A DNA stretch of 40,931 bases from assembly GCA_003139795.1 (NCBI GenBank), contig PLGM01000271.1, positions 1 to 40,931 of the forward strand. Direction: 5' to 3'. Below the pieces are notes generated by a model that saw only the letters and a program-made list of their open reading frames with translations, was not told the DNA's origin and searched no databases. Positions 7,393 through 16,598 of this stretch are shown here, one piece after another. The stretch is from Acidobacteriaceae bacterium. Lineage in GTDB: Bacteria > Acidobacteriota > Terriglobia > Terriglobales > Acidobacteriaceae. Made by a program: the position numbers and the translations under genes. Every line of letters starts with the position of its first letter. Position 1 is the stretch's first letter.

Positions 7393-10300
7393 TGTGAAAC
7401 CGCTTTCCGATCACTTGCGTTTATCGCGACGCGTCAACCTCTCCCCGGATGGCTCTCTGAGGAAGAGCTTCCTCAGGGGACACCCATCCCTGCTCTTGCT
7501 GGTGGCGATTCTGCTGGTGTTCTGCCCGCTGATGGCGCGTGGGCAGGAACTGGAGGGAACCTTCACCGGCACGGTCACCGACGCCACCGGGGCAGTGATT
7601 CCACATGCCACCGTGACCATCACCCTCAACGCAGAGAGCGGGGAGTCTCGCGTGGTGCAAACGGATGGGGAGGGCAATTACACCGCCGCCAACCTCCCCG
7701 CGGGCACGTATACGATCACCGTCAAGGCTGCCAACTTCGAGGCCTACAAGACTGATAACGTGGTCTTGAATGTGGCGCAGAAGCGTCCGGTGAATGCGCA
7801 ACTGAAGCCCGGAGCCGAGAGCCAGACCGTGGTGGTGCAGGATAACCCGGTGGCCATCGAAACCGACAGCAGCGCCCAGGCGGGGACCATTGACGGAACG
7901 CAGATGCGCGAGCTGGAGCTGATCAATCGCAACTTTCAGACGTTGGTCACGCTGCAGCCGGGCGTTGTGAACATGCTGGGCGACGAGCCCGGCTTCGGCC
8001 TGGGCAGCGTATCCTCCATCTCGGTGAACGGCGCCCGGTCCACGGCCAACAACTGGTCGGTAGACGGCGCCGACATCAACGACAGCGGCTCGAACGCCAC
8101 CCTGCTCAACATTCCCTCGGTCGATGCCATCCAGGAGTTCACGCTGGAGCGCAGTTCCTACGACGCCAGCTTCGGACGCTCCGGCGGCGGCCAGATCCTG
8201 GTCTCCACGCGCTCCGGCACCAGCGCTTTCCATGGCTCTGCCTATGAGTTTGTGCGCACGGCAAACACCAACGCAAACACCTACTTCAACAACCACTTAG
8301 ACCTTCCCCGCGCACCCGATCACTACAACGACTTCGGCTTTACCGCGGGCGGGCCGATCTTCATTCCGCACGTCTACAACGCCGACAGGAAGAAGACCTT
8401 CTTTTTCTGGTCCGAAGAATGGCGCAAGATCACGGCTCCCGCTTCCAACAACGTATCGGCGGCTACGCCGGCAGAACTGGCCGGCACGTTTTACGAAAGC
8501 CCTACCCATTACGCGCAGACAGTAGCGGCTGTGGGAGCCGGTTGCCTCAGCTCCTATGACGCGAGCACGGGTGTTGCCGTGGCCAATCCCTCCTGCTACA
8601 GCGCGAATGCCAAGGTGTACCTGGCGCAGATCGTCAGCAAGTTCCCGGCCAACTACACAGCCGTCAATCCTTCCACCGGCTTTACCGACGGCGACAACAT
8701 CACGTCGTACTCCACGCTGAACAACTTCCGCCAGGACCTGGTCCGCGTGGACCACTACTTCAACGACAGGCTTCACTTCTTTGCGCGCGGCATGCAGGAC
8801 GACGTTCCCCAAAACGATCCTACCGGCCTGTGGGGCGGCGCCAACTATCCCGGCGTGGTGAATGTTGCCATCAATGCCCCCGGCAAGAACGTGGTGGGCA
8901 ACCTGACCTGGACGATCTCTCCGAAGATGGTGAACGAAGTGGAGTTTACCTACTCGCAGGGGACCATCGCCGGCGCGCTCTCCGGCCAGGCCAACGAAGC
9001 AAGTCTGCTCTCCTCAATGACCAACAAGCTGGCCAACCCCGATCCCTACGGACGTATTCCGAGCGTGGCCATTCTGGACGGATCGGTGACTGTTGTTTCG
9101 CAGGGCAGCGCTCCGTACTTCGAGCGCAACCTGGACCGTAACATTTTTGACAACTTCTCGGTCACGTTGCGCAATCACACCCTGCGCGCCGGCATTACGG
9201 CGCAACAGATGTTGAAGACCGAGGACGCCTCCGAGGGCAATCCGGGTTTCAACTTCAACACTTGGGGAGATTTCCTGTTGGGGAATGCTTCGCAGTACTC
9301 GCAGGACAGCCGCGACATCGTTCCGGATCTGCGCTTCTGGAATACGGAAGCCTTTGTCCAGGACGACTGGAAGGTGAACCACCGGCTGAACGTCATGCTG
9401 GGCCTTCGCTGGACTCGATTCCCCTCGCCTGCCGATGCGAAGAATACGCTGAACAACTTCGATTCGTTGGTCTACAAACCAAACGAAGCTCCGGCTCTTG
9501 ACAGCAACGGAAACTTCGTGGCCGGGCAGGCCTTTACGCCGTCCACCTACACCAATGGCTTGATCTTCCCGGCGGGCGCGGCCTGTACGGCGGCCCAGGC
9601 CATCTCTTCACAGATTACCTGCTCACCTTATGGAGCGACTGTAAACCCCAACCACAACTGGAGCTTCGGACCTCGCGTGGGCTTTGCCTACACCCCCTAT
9701 GCGGACGGCAAGACGGTGCTGCGCGGCGGATTTGGCGTCTTCTTCGATCGCACGCTGAACGGCATATGGGAGCAGAATGCATTCGGCGATCCACCGCTGG
9801 TGCAGGTCACGACCATCGTCAACACGTCGTTTGACAATCCTCTGGGAGCCGGCGCTGCCGCGCCTCCCAACCTGGGACCTAACGGGCTGACAGCCACGGG
9901 AAACCCCGATTTCAAGGTTCCCTCCTATGCGGACTTCAACCTTTCGCTACAACAGCAAGTGGCCCCCACGACCACGTTTGAACTTGCGTATGTCGGCTCA
10001 ATCTCCCGGCACATGCTGGGCGAGATGGATCTGAACATGCCCACGCTGTCCACACGGGTAGCGAATTCGGACTCTCCGCTCAACAATATCCGTAACTACC
10101 TGGGCTATTCCGACTTCCATACCCGGCTGCCCGTCTTCACCGCCAACTACAATTCGCTGCAGGCTATGCTGAATCACCGCACGCGCGACCTGACTGTGGG
10201 CCTGGCGTATACCTGGTCAAAGAACCTCACAGACCAGTCCAACGATCGTGGAACTGCCAACACCTATACCTGGGATCCGAAGCTGGACTACGGCGCATCG

Positions 10301-10894
10301 TCACTGAATGAGCCGCAGATCTTTGTCGGCAACTTTGTTTACAAGGAGCCCTTCCTCCGCGAGCAGCATGGCCTGACCGGGCACGCGCTGGGCGGCTGGG
10401 AGATCTCGGGCATCGCCACCTTCGAATCCGGAGGGTCCTTCAACGTCTTTCAGTATCCCGATCCATACGGTTGTGTCGCGGATGCTTCTACCGCGAACGG
10501 ATGCGCAGCGGGAACCTATCCCGGCGGATTGGGCATCTACGGTCCGGACTACGACATTCTGGCTCGGCCCGACAAGGTGGCTCCAATCAAGATGACCAAG
10601 ACGCAGACCCAATGGTTCACCACCAGCTCCTTCGCTACGGCTCAGGGCCATTTCGGCAACGGCGGCGTAGGGAACATCCTGGGTCCCGGGTTCGAAAAAA
10701 TTGACCTGGGCCTGATGAAGAACTTCAGGTTCAGCGAGAGCATCAATCTTCAGATGCGTGCCGAGGCCTTCAACGTCTTCAACCACACCAACTTCACGGG
10801 CATAGACAACGGACTTGGGGACGGGAACTTTGGGCAGGCCACGGGCACCCACGAGCCGCGCATCATGCAATTCAGCGGGAAATTCTACTTCTAA
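7385..10894 (+). CDS. Oar-like TonB-dependent receptor with carboxypeptidase-regulatory domain
   Basis: This 1169-residue outer-membrane protein would take up oligosaccharides or muropeptides, energised by TonB/ExbBD. A signal peptide (LLLLVAILLVFCPLMARGQ, about 36-54) is followed by a CarboxypepD_reg beta-sandwich (about 55-140: GTFTGTVTDATGAVIPHATV). Next comes a plug region (about 170-280: VNGARSTANNWSVDGADINDSG), then a long beta-barrel ending in the aromatic strand QFSGKFYF. No TonB box was identified. The start at 7385 has only a weak ribosome-binding site. The family is greatly expanded in Acidobacteriota and substrates are rarely known. Here the regulator, GH20 and NamZ neighbours suggest amino-sugar polymers. 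It is followed by a bidirectional terminator. Confidence 0.87.
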   Translation: MIDVKPLSDHLRLSRRVNLSPDGSLRKSFLRGHPSLLLLVAILLVFCPLMARGQELEGTFTGTVTDATGAVIPHATVTITLNAESGESRVVQTDGEGNYTAANLPAGTYTITVKAANFEAYKTDNVVLNVAQKRPVNAQLKPGAESQTVVVQDNPVAIETDSSAQAGTIDGTQMRELELINRNFQTLVTLQPGVVNMLGDEPGFGLGSVSSISVNGARSTANNWSVDGADINDSGSNATLLNIPSVDAIQEFTLERSSYDASFGRSGGGQILVSTRSGTSAFHGSAYEFVRTANTNANTYFNNHLDLPRAPDHYNDFGFTAGGPIFIPHVYNADRKKTFFFWSEEWRKITAPASNNVSAATPAELAGTFYESPTHYAQTVAAVGAGCLSSYDASTGVAVANPSCYSANAKVYLAQIVSKFPANYTAVNPSTGFTDGDNITSYSTLNNFRQDLVRVDHYFNDRLHFFARGMQDDVPQNDPTGLWGGANYPGVVNVAINAPGKNVVGNLTWTISPKMVNEVEFTYSQGTIAGALSGQANEASLLSSMTNKLANPDPYGRIPSVAILDGSVTVVSQGSAPYFERNLDRNIFDNFSVTLRNHTLRAGITAQQMLKTEDASEGNPGFNFNTWGDFLLGNASQYSQDSRDIVPDLRFWNTEAFVQDDWKVNHRLNVMLGLRWTRFPSPADAKNTLNNFDSLVYKPNEAPALDSNGNFVAGQAFTPSTYTNGLIFPAGAACTAAQAISSQITCSPYGATVNPNHNWSFGPRVGFAYTPYADGKTVLRGGFGVFFDRTLNGIWEQNAFGDPPLVQVTTIVNTSFDNPLGAGAAAPPNLGPNGLTATGNPDFKVPSYADFNLSLQQQVAPTTTFELAYVGSISRHMLGEMDLNMPTLSTRVANSDSPLNNIRNYLGYSDFHTRLPVFTANYNSLQAMLNHRTRDLTVGLAYTWSKNLTDQSNDRGTANTYTWDPKLDYGASSLNEPQIFVGNFVYKEPFLREQHGLTGHALGGWEISGIATFESGGSFNVFQYPDPYGCVADASTANGCAAGTYPGGLGIYGPDYDILARPDKVAPIKMTKTQTQWFTTSSFATAQGHFGNGGVGNILGPGFEKIDLGLMKNFRFSESINLQMRAEAFNVFNHTNFTGIDNGLGDGNFGQATGTHEPRIMQFSGKFYF

Positions 10895-10916
10895 CTCCTC
10901 CGGTGTTTGGGAGGAT

Positions 10917-10950
10917 GAGGCCGGGGCGCAAGCTCCGGCCTCTTTATTTT
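10917..10950. terminator. Rho-independent terminator between convergent genes
   Basis: GAGGCCGGGGC at 10917-10927, loop GCAA, GCTCCGGCCTC at 10932-10942 forms an 11-bp stem with one G-T position, followed by TTTATTTT. It ends the first TonB receptor; the TPR gene converges from the other side. Confidence 0.8.
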
Positions 10951-12137
10951 CACTTGACGGGTGGCTCCGCCGGTGTGGTTTTGTTTTTCTGCGGGCCGCT
11001 CGATATCACGTTGAGGACGGAATCGTCGGCGGCCTTGTTCAGGCTGCGGGCTTTGTCGAATTCGGCCTTCGCTTCAGCGGCCTTGCCCATCGCGCGGTAG
11101 AGGCGCCCCAACCTCCAATGGACATTCACATCGCCGGGTTTGAGCGCGGCGGCGGCCTTCAACTCGCGCATTGCATCCTCGCGCCGTCCGGTCTCGGCGT
11201 AGACAATGCCCAGGTCGAGCCGCCCCATGGAGATTTGCGGGTTGCTCTTCACCAGCTTTTCCAGCAAAGGCCTGGCGCCTTCCATGCGGTTCATCTGAAT
11301 ATCCGCATCGGCCAGGTAGAGCATGGCCTGGGTGTAGTCCGGGGTGTTATCGAGCTCGGCCTGAAACTCCTGCGCGGCCTCTTGATACTGCTTCTGCGTC
11401 CATAGCAGGTAACCCAGGCCGAAGTGCGAATTCGGCTCTTTGGGATTGGCCTGAACGGCGGCGCGAAACTCCCGCGTGGCGCCGATGGGGTCCTTCATCT
11501 CGTCCAGCGCTTCGCCCACCAGCATGTCGGCCTCGGCAGACTCGGCGTTCAGCGCCACCATGCGGTGAAAGGCATCCAGCACGCATGGATACTGTTTCGA
11601 CAACAGGCAACTGTGCGCCAAAGTCAAAAGCAGCGGAAGATTCTGCGCGTCGATGCTCGAAGCTTTCTTCAGAAAGGGAACCGCTGCCGCGTATTCGCCC
11701 AGGCCGTAGTGCGCCATCCCGAGCAGTACAGTCAGGCGCTCGATCTCGGGCGAGGACGGGGACTGTTGCTTGAGCAGCGGCGTGAAGGTTTGAATGGCTT
11801 GTTTGTACTGGCCATCCTTGAAGTACGCCAGGCCCAGATCCAAGCGCAGGCCGGGAATCGCGGGCTTCAGCGTCATGGCTTTGCGATATAAAGCAATGGC
11901 CTGTGTGTAATGCTCCTGGCGCGCTTCAAGCAGGCCGAGGTGGGCAAAGGGCTCGGAGTTGGTCGGGTGTGCCTTGGACAATGCGCTCCAGGCAGCTTCG
12001 GCCTCAGCCGTCTTTCCCTCGTGCTCCAGTTCCACAGCCGCCTGGCCCGGATCGTTCTGCGGCCGTGCCGGCAAGCCCCAGCAGGCCATCGCCAGCAGCA
12101 GCCAGATAGCCAACCGGCGCCTCAGAATGTGTCTCAC
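10950..12137 (-). CDS. Exported TPR-repeat protein
   Basis: A hydrophobic N-terminus (LAIWLLLAMACWGLPARPQ) marks it as exported, and the rest is a run of about nine TPR-type helical pairs (for example PFAHLGLLEARQEHYTQAIA, GLRLDLGLAYFKDGQYKQAI, VHWRLGRLYRAMGKAAEAKAEF). It is a scaffold rather than an enzyme. Similar proteins often sit beside Oar-like receptors in Acidobacteriota and may help assemble the receptor complex. A TTG start at 12149 is possible, but GGAG placed 6 nt before the GTG at 12137 makes that GTG the better start (395 residues). The Lys-rich C-terminus (QKNKTTPAEPPVK) is not part of a repeat. Convergent with the first receptor and divergent from the second. Confidence 0.78.
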   Translation of the reverse strand: MRHILRRRLAIWLLLAMACWGLPARPQNDPGQAAVELEHEGKTAEAEAAWSALSKAHPTNSEPFAHLGLLEARQEHYTQAIALYRKAMTLKPAIPGLRLDLGLAYFKDGQYKQAIQTFTPLLKQQSPSSPEIERLTVLLGMAHYGLGEYAAAVPFLKKASSIDAQNLPLLLTLAHSCLLSKQYPCVLDAFHRMVALNAESAEADMLVGEALDEMKDPIGATREFRAAVQANPKEPNSHFGLGYLLWTQKQYQEAAQEFQAELDNTPDYTQAMLYLADADIQMNRMEGARPLLEKLVKSNPQISMGRLDLGIVYAETGRREDAMRELKAAAALKPGDVNVHWRLGRLYRAMGKAAEAKAEFDKARSLNKAADDSVLNVISSGPQKNKTTPAEPPVK

Positions 12138-12385
12138 ATCGATCTCCAAGGGGATTTTCTCTTGCCGATGCCAGGACGCGCAACCGCCATCTTACCGGCG
12201 CCGTAAAGAATGCAGCGCTTGGGGGACGGGCTGCTGCCCCAGCGTTCAACAACGGAGTGACCCCGGCGATGCCAGCGAGGCGCTTGCTCCCTTCGGGCGC
12301 CAGGACATTCGCATCATCCGCGCACACCCCGCGGCTGCTTGAGGGCTTGAACACCCTCGCGATCGGTCCTGACACTCACCGGAAA

Positions 12386-12420
12386 CTTTCTTGCCGTTAA
12401 CACCTGTTTGGGCAAGAAAG
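12386..12420. repeat. Perfect 10-bp inverted repeat
   Basis: CTTTCTTGCC (12386-12395) and GGCAAGAAAG (12411-12420) are exact inverted repeats around a 15-nt loop. It lies just upstream of the AT-rich promoter zone of the second receptor. There is no T-tract on either side, so an operator or an RNA hairpin is more likely than a terminator. Confidence 0.45.
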
Positions 12421-12724
12421 CCATCAACAGGGGGACACTTGCTTCGAACTCCGCGCAGTTTTCATATAGTTGATCGTTTTACCCTATTTTTTCCATTTTT
12501 TGTCTGAAAACAAGCAGTGCACTGGTCCTATTTTTCGTAGTTCGGCGTACTCCCCGTTGCGTGGTGAACGATCCGCGCATCTAAGGTGCCAAGGTGCGGC
12601 GATCAAGTTGTTGCAGCGCCGCATTTGCCACTTGCATCCGGTTTTTCCGCGGATGGCACGGTGCGTTTTCGGACCTCCAGCTAGCCGGTATCTACAGATC
12701 GGTGCAAACTAACTACCGGAAAAG

Positions 12725-12747
12725 GGGAGCAAGTGCCATGTGCTCCC
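12725..12747 (+). promoter_or_regulatory. Hairpin enclosing an upstream in-frame start
   Basis: GGGAGCA (12725-12731) pairs with TGCTCCC (12741-12747). The stem contains a Shine-Dalgarno-like GGGGAG, and the loop carries the ATG at 12738, an in-frame start 58 codons ahead of the receptor's preferred start. The hairpin would hide that start. Whether it matters is unknown. Confidence 0.3.
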
Positions 12748-12911
12748 GGAAGGCAATGATGAATCCACGGGAAGAGGCACGGCTGAAGGGACCTCGCCGT
12801 GGTTCTATCCCCGGCGGTCTGCCGAATGCCCGTGCTGCTCCTGCCGAGAGGCCAACGAAAGCCCCAGGTAACCATGATTTCACGATCGGCAAATTCTTTG
12901 AGGAGGACACA

Positions 12912-15900
12912 ATGTTGACCACAAGCAGATATATGGGAAGCGGGTGTCTGCGCGAACTTTGCGCAGGGCATGCGCGGATGCTGGGAATGTTGCTGGCGTT
13001 CGCTATGCTGCTGGGTCTGTCGCCAGCCGTTGCGCAGACCATTACAGGCACCGTGCGCGGCACAATCACCGACCCAAGCGGAGCTGTCATCGCGGGAATC
13101 AACGTCACCGCCGCGAACGTAGCGACAAACGTGAAGACCGGCACCGTCACCAATCAGGAGGGCATCTACAATATTCAGTTCCTGCCCATCGGGTCGTACA
13201 CCGTCACCGTAACAGGCTCCGGCTTCGAAACTGCGTCGATCGGTCCATTCGCCCTGGAGATTGACCAGATCGCCAAAATCGACGCGAAACTGCAAGTCGG
13301 AAACGCCTCCACCACGGTCAACGTTTCCTCGGACGTCTCGCCTATCCTGCAAACCCAGGATGCCACGCTGGAATCGACCATCTCCGGAAATACGCTTGCA
13401 ACCCTGCCGCTGAATGGGCTGAACTTCCAGTTTGCGACGTTGTTTGTGCCCGGCGCGGTCAACCCGAGCCTTGCGAACATGGCCGCCGGAGACGGCAACG
13501 AACGCGACATAGATGCGTCCGGATCGCCATCCTTCAACGGGGCCAGGGCGCAAACCAACAACTACGTTCTGGATGGCGTCGAGATGAACGAAACGATGAA
13601 CAACCTGTCGGCATACAATCCCGCTCCCGACGCCATCCAGGAGATGCGGGTGATCACGGGCAACGCGAACGCCGAGTATGGAAACGTGAACGGCGGCGAA
13701 GTGCTTGTAGTCACCAGGGGCGGAACGAATAATTATCACGGCAGCGCTTACGAGCTTTTTCAAAACAGTTCCATGGCCGCCAATTCATGGGCCAATAACT
13801 TTGCCGGCGTTCCGGCCACTCCCTTTACGCAAGATCAGTTTGGCGCGACCATAGGCGGCCCGATCAAGAGGAACAAGCTCTTCCTCTTCGGCGACTATTT
13901 GGGCTACCGTTATCATTCCGGGGGCGAGGGGAAAGCCACGGTGCCAACCGCAAATATGCGCAACTGCCCGGTCACAAATGGAGTAGCTACCTGCGACTTC
14001 TCAGAGTTATTGACTCCTCAATTCGGAAGCGTCCAGCTTTACAATAACCAGAATGGGCAGGGGTTTGCGAACGCCACTCCATATCCCAACAATCAGATCC
14101 CGCTCGTCAACCCCGTGGCCAAATTCCTGTTTGCCAATCCAAATGCCCTTCCGGCGCCCAACGCGACGCCTCTACCCGGCCTTGGAGATACGGACAATTA
14201 CGAAGGATTCTTCAAGGGCCAGACGCAGAACAATCAGGGCGATGTCCGGGTCGATTACAAGGCCAGCGAGCGGGACGCGGTGATGGGCCGCTATACGATT
14301 GGCGATGCGTTCGATTTCACCCCTCACGCCCTTGCGCCGGTATTCTTCCCGAGTACCAATGACTATCCTTTCCAAAGCTTTGTAGCCAACTGGGTCCACA
14401 CCTTTTCAGCTTCGATAGTGAATGAATTCCGTCCGGGAGTAACTCGCGCGACGTGGAATCAGGGCGTGCCAGGGGATCCCTCCGGCATATTTGGAACGGA
14501 CGGCGACAGCAAGGTCGGAATCAAGTATCCCAACCAGCCATTCCCCGGATTCAGTGCAATAGGTATCGGGAGCTACGAATCCGGCATGGGGAACTCGGCG
14601 ATCGTCACCCAGTTCCACGAGAACAACTTTTACTATGGCGACAACCTGACCTGGCAGCGTGGCGCACACACCCTCAAGTTCGGCGCCCAGATCCTGCGCT
14701 ATCAGCAGAACATCTACTACTCCGGCAATGCCGGCGCCATGGGATCGTTCGGTTATTCGGGGCAGTACACGCAAGATCCCGATGTCGGCGCGCCCGGTTA
14801 CGGTTATGCCGACTTTGTCATGGACCAAGCCGGCAGCGCCCAGGTCGGCGGCGTCTCCGGGGCGAACGGACAGCGCCAGTATCGCAATGGTTACTACGCT
14901 CAGGACGACTGGAGAATCCGGTCCAACCTGACCGTGAATCTGGGTCTGCGGTATGCCCACGACCAGCCCATCTACGAGGTGAACAACAAGGAGGCCAGCG
15001 TCAATCTGTCGAATCTGTCGGATATTTCTGCGTCGGGCATAGAATTTGCCGGACAGAATGGCAACAGCCGCGCCCTGTATAACCCGACTTATCTGGGGTT
15101 TATGCCGCGCATTGGGTTCGCCCTGCAGGTCAGTCCCCGTTTCGTGCTTCGTGGAGGCTACGGGATGACCGATGACCTCGAAGGCACGGGCGAAAACTGG
15201 AGGATGGTGCAGAACCCGCCGTACCAGAGCAGTTTTGTGTCCGCTCCAACGCCCCCCAACCCAACCAGCAGTGGGCTAACCCCCTTGCTGGTGGAAAATG
15301 GGTTTAACCTGTCTCCCGGGGCTATTTCAGTAAGCTACTTCAATTACAACGCCTGGGAACCGAATCTGAAGCCGGCTATGATTCAGCAGTTCAATCTGGC
15401 ATGGGAATACCTGATCGACAGTAAGACCTCCGCCAAGGTCGGGTATGTGGGAGAGCTTGGCCAGCACTTGGTTACGCCGACGGAGGCCGACCAGTTCACG
15501 ACGTCTGCCTCGGGACTTTTGGCCGATGGCGATTGCAGCGGCGCCATAGCGCCGCCGGCGCCTGCCTGCAATCTGGTCGGCAATGAGGGCAATATGCAGG
15601 TCACCGAGTCCGAGGGTTACTCAAACTACAACGCCATGCAGGCCACAATTCGCCGTCAGAATTCCAACGGCTTGGAATACACCTTCAACTACACCTGGTC
15701 AAGGGCTATGACGAACAATGCCGGATTCTACGGCGTAGCCGGTGTTGAAGAAGCCTCATCGTTTTTTCAGGACTTCCGCAATCCCCATGGGGATTACGGG
15801 CCGGCCGGCCAGGACACCCGCAACGCTTTCAATGGCTATTGGGCTTATCAACTGCCATTTGGCCGGGGAGAGAAGTTCGGCGGCAACTGGAACCGGCTGA

Positions 15901-16421
15901 CGGATAATGCGATTGGCGGCTGGAAGCTTTCCGGGAGCGTCATCATGTATTCCGGTTTCCCCATGACCATGGGCTCGTATGAGAACTACTACGTAAACAG
16001 TTGGGCCGCACATGCCAACAAATACAGGCCGCTGATAATCAAGCACCGGACGGTACAGAATTGGTTCGGCACCGATCCATCCGCAATACCGTGCCTGGGT
16101 CTTAACGCCGATTACAGCACGCACGACAACGGCATCTGCGCATACGGCGGCGAATCGTATACCGGGTTTGGAAACGCGCCGAACGGTTCTGAGCGCGCCC
16201 CAGGTTTCCGTCAGGTTGACCTGTCCGCGTTCAAAACATTCAAGATCACAGAATCGCAGTCCCTGCAGTTGCGCGGAGAAGCCTTCAATGCCCTGAACCT
16301 GGCCAGTTACGCGCCGCCGAACGCCTTCCTGTACTCCTACCCTTACAACACTTTGGGCCTGATCACCGGCACGAGTTCCTCGCAACGGATCATGCAGGTA
16401 TCGATGCACTATAGGTTCTGA
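12912..16421 (+). CDS. Second Oar-like TonB-dependent receptor
   Basis: The protein also has 1169 residues, with the same architecture as the first receptor but clearly different sequence. A signal peptide (MLGMLLAFAMLLGLSPAVAQ) precedes a CarboxypepD_reg domain (TGTVRGTITDPSGAVIAGINV), a plug (FNGARAQTNNYVLDGVEMNETM) and a barrel ending QVSMHYRF. The frame is open upstream to 12594, but AGGAGG at 12901-12906, five nt before the ATG at 12912, and the signal peptide there fix the start. It is followed by a strong palindromic terminator and then the symporter gene. Its neighbours (symporter, NamZ fusion) suggest murein-derived ligands; this is inference. Confidence 0.88.
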   Translation: MLTTSRYMGSGCLRELCAGHARMLGMLLAFAMLLGLSPAVAQTITGTVRGTITDPSGAVIAGINVTAANVATNVKTGTVTNQEGIYNIQFLPIGSYTVTVTGSGFETASIGPFALEIDQIAKIDAKLQVGNASTTVNVSSDVSPILQTQDATLESTISGNTLATLPLNGLNFQFATLFVPGAVNPSLANMAAGDGNERDIDASGSPSFNGARAQTNNYVLDGVEMNETMNNLSAYNPAPDAIQEMRVITGNANAEYGNVNGGEVLVVTRGGTNNYHGSAYELFQNSSMAANSWANNFAGVPATPFTQDQFGATIGGPIKRNKLFLFGDYLGYRYHSGGEGKATVPTANMRNCPVTNGVATCDFSELLTPQFGSVQLYNNQNGQGFANATPYPNNQIPLVNPVAKFLFANPNALPAPNATPLPGLGDTDNYEGFFKGQTQNNQGDVRVDYKASERDAVMGRYTIGDAFDFTPHALAPVFFPSTNDYPFQSFVANWVHTFSASIVNEFRPGVTRATWNQGVPGDPSGIFGTDGDSKVGIKYPNQPFPGFSAIGIGSYESGMGNSAIVTQFHENNFYYGDNLTWQRGAHTLKFGAQILRYQQNIYYSGNAGAMGSFGYSGQYTQDPDVGAPGYGYADFVMDQAGSAQVGGVSGANGQRQYRNGYYAQDDWRIRSNLTVNLGLRYAHDQPIYEVNNKEASVNLSNLSDISASGIEFAGQNGNSRALYNPTYLGFMPRIGFALQVSPRFVLRGGYGMTDDLEGTGENWRMVQNPPYQSSFVSAPTPPNPTSSGLTPLLVENGFNLSPGAISVSYFNYNAWEPNLKPAMIQQFNLAWEYLIDSKTSAKVGYVGELGQHLVTPTEADQFTTSASGLLADGDCSGAIAPPAPACNLVGNEGNMQVTESEGYSNYNAMQATIRRQNSNGLEYTFNYTWSRAMTNNAGFYGVAGVEEASSFFQDFRNPHGDYGPAGQDTRNAFNGYWAYQLPFGRGEKFGGNWNRLTDNAIGGWKLSGSVIMYSGFPMTMGSYENYYVNSWAAHANKYRPLIIKHRTVQNWFGTDPSAIPCLGLNADYSTHDNGICAYGGESYTGFGNAPNGSERAPGFRQVDLSAFKTFKITESQSLQLRGEAFNALNLASYAPPNAFLYSYPYNTLGLITGTSSSQRIMQVSMHYRF

Positions 16422-16447
16422 TGATGAGCCGGATCGTGCCTTTTAAA

Positions 16448-16489
16448 CAGGGGGATTGTTCTCGAGAACAATCCCCCTGAAGTTTTTCC
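16448..16489 (+). terminator. Terminator built on a perfect 32-nt palindrome
   Basis: CAGGGGGATTGTTCTC at 16448-16463 is followed immediately by its exact reverse complement (16464-16479), then AAGTTTTTCC. It lies 26 nt after the second TonB receptor and would form a strong hairpin followed by a T-tract. Confidence 0.8.
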
Positions 16490-16598
16490 CGATTGCCTTG
16501 AACGACCGTCATGCGCCAGTCTCCGGGCTGGGTCTTGAGCAGCGAGTCGAAGGGTGGTGTGGCTTGATCGTATTCGCCGGCCAGGAGAGCGACCTTTC

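Larger units (their letters stand above)
12138..12911. other. Divergent intergenic region between TPR gene and second TonB receptor
   Basis: About 770 nt. It contains a perfect 10-bp inverted repeat at 12386-12420, an AT-rich stretch at about 12460-12540 where promoters are likely (TTGCTT at 12439, CATATA at 12463), and a hairpin at 12725-12747. Frames here do not resemble known proteins. Confidence 0.5.

Noticed and set aside
12594..12911. N-terminal extension of the second TonB receptor
   Set aside because: A signal peptide begins at 12912 directly after AGGAGG; the extension would bury it.
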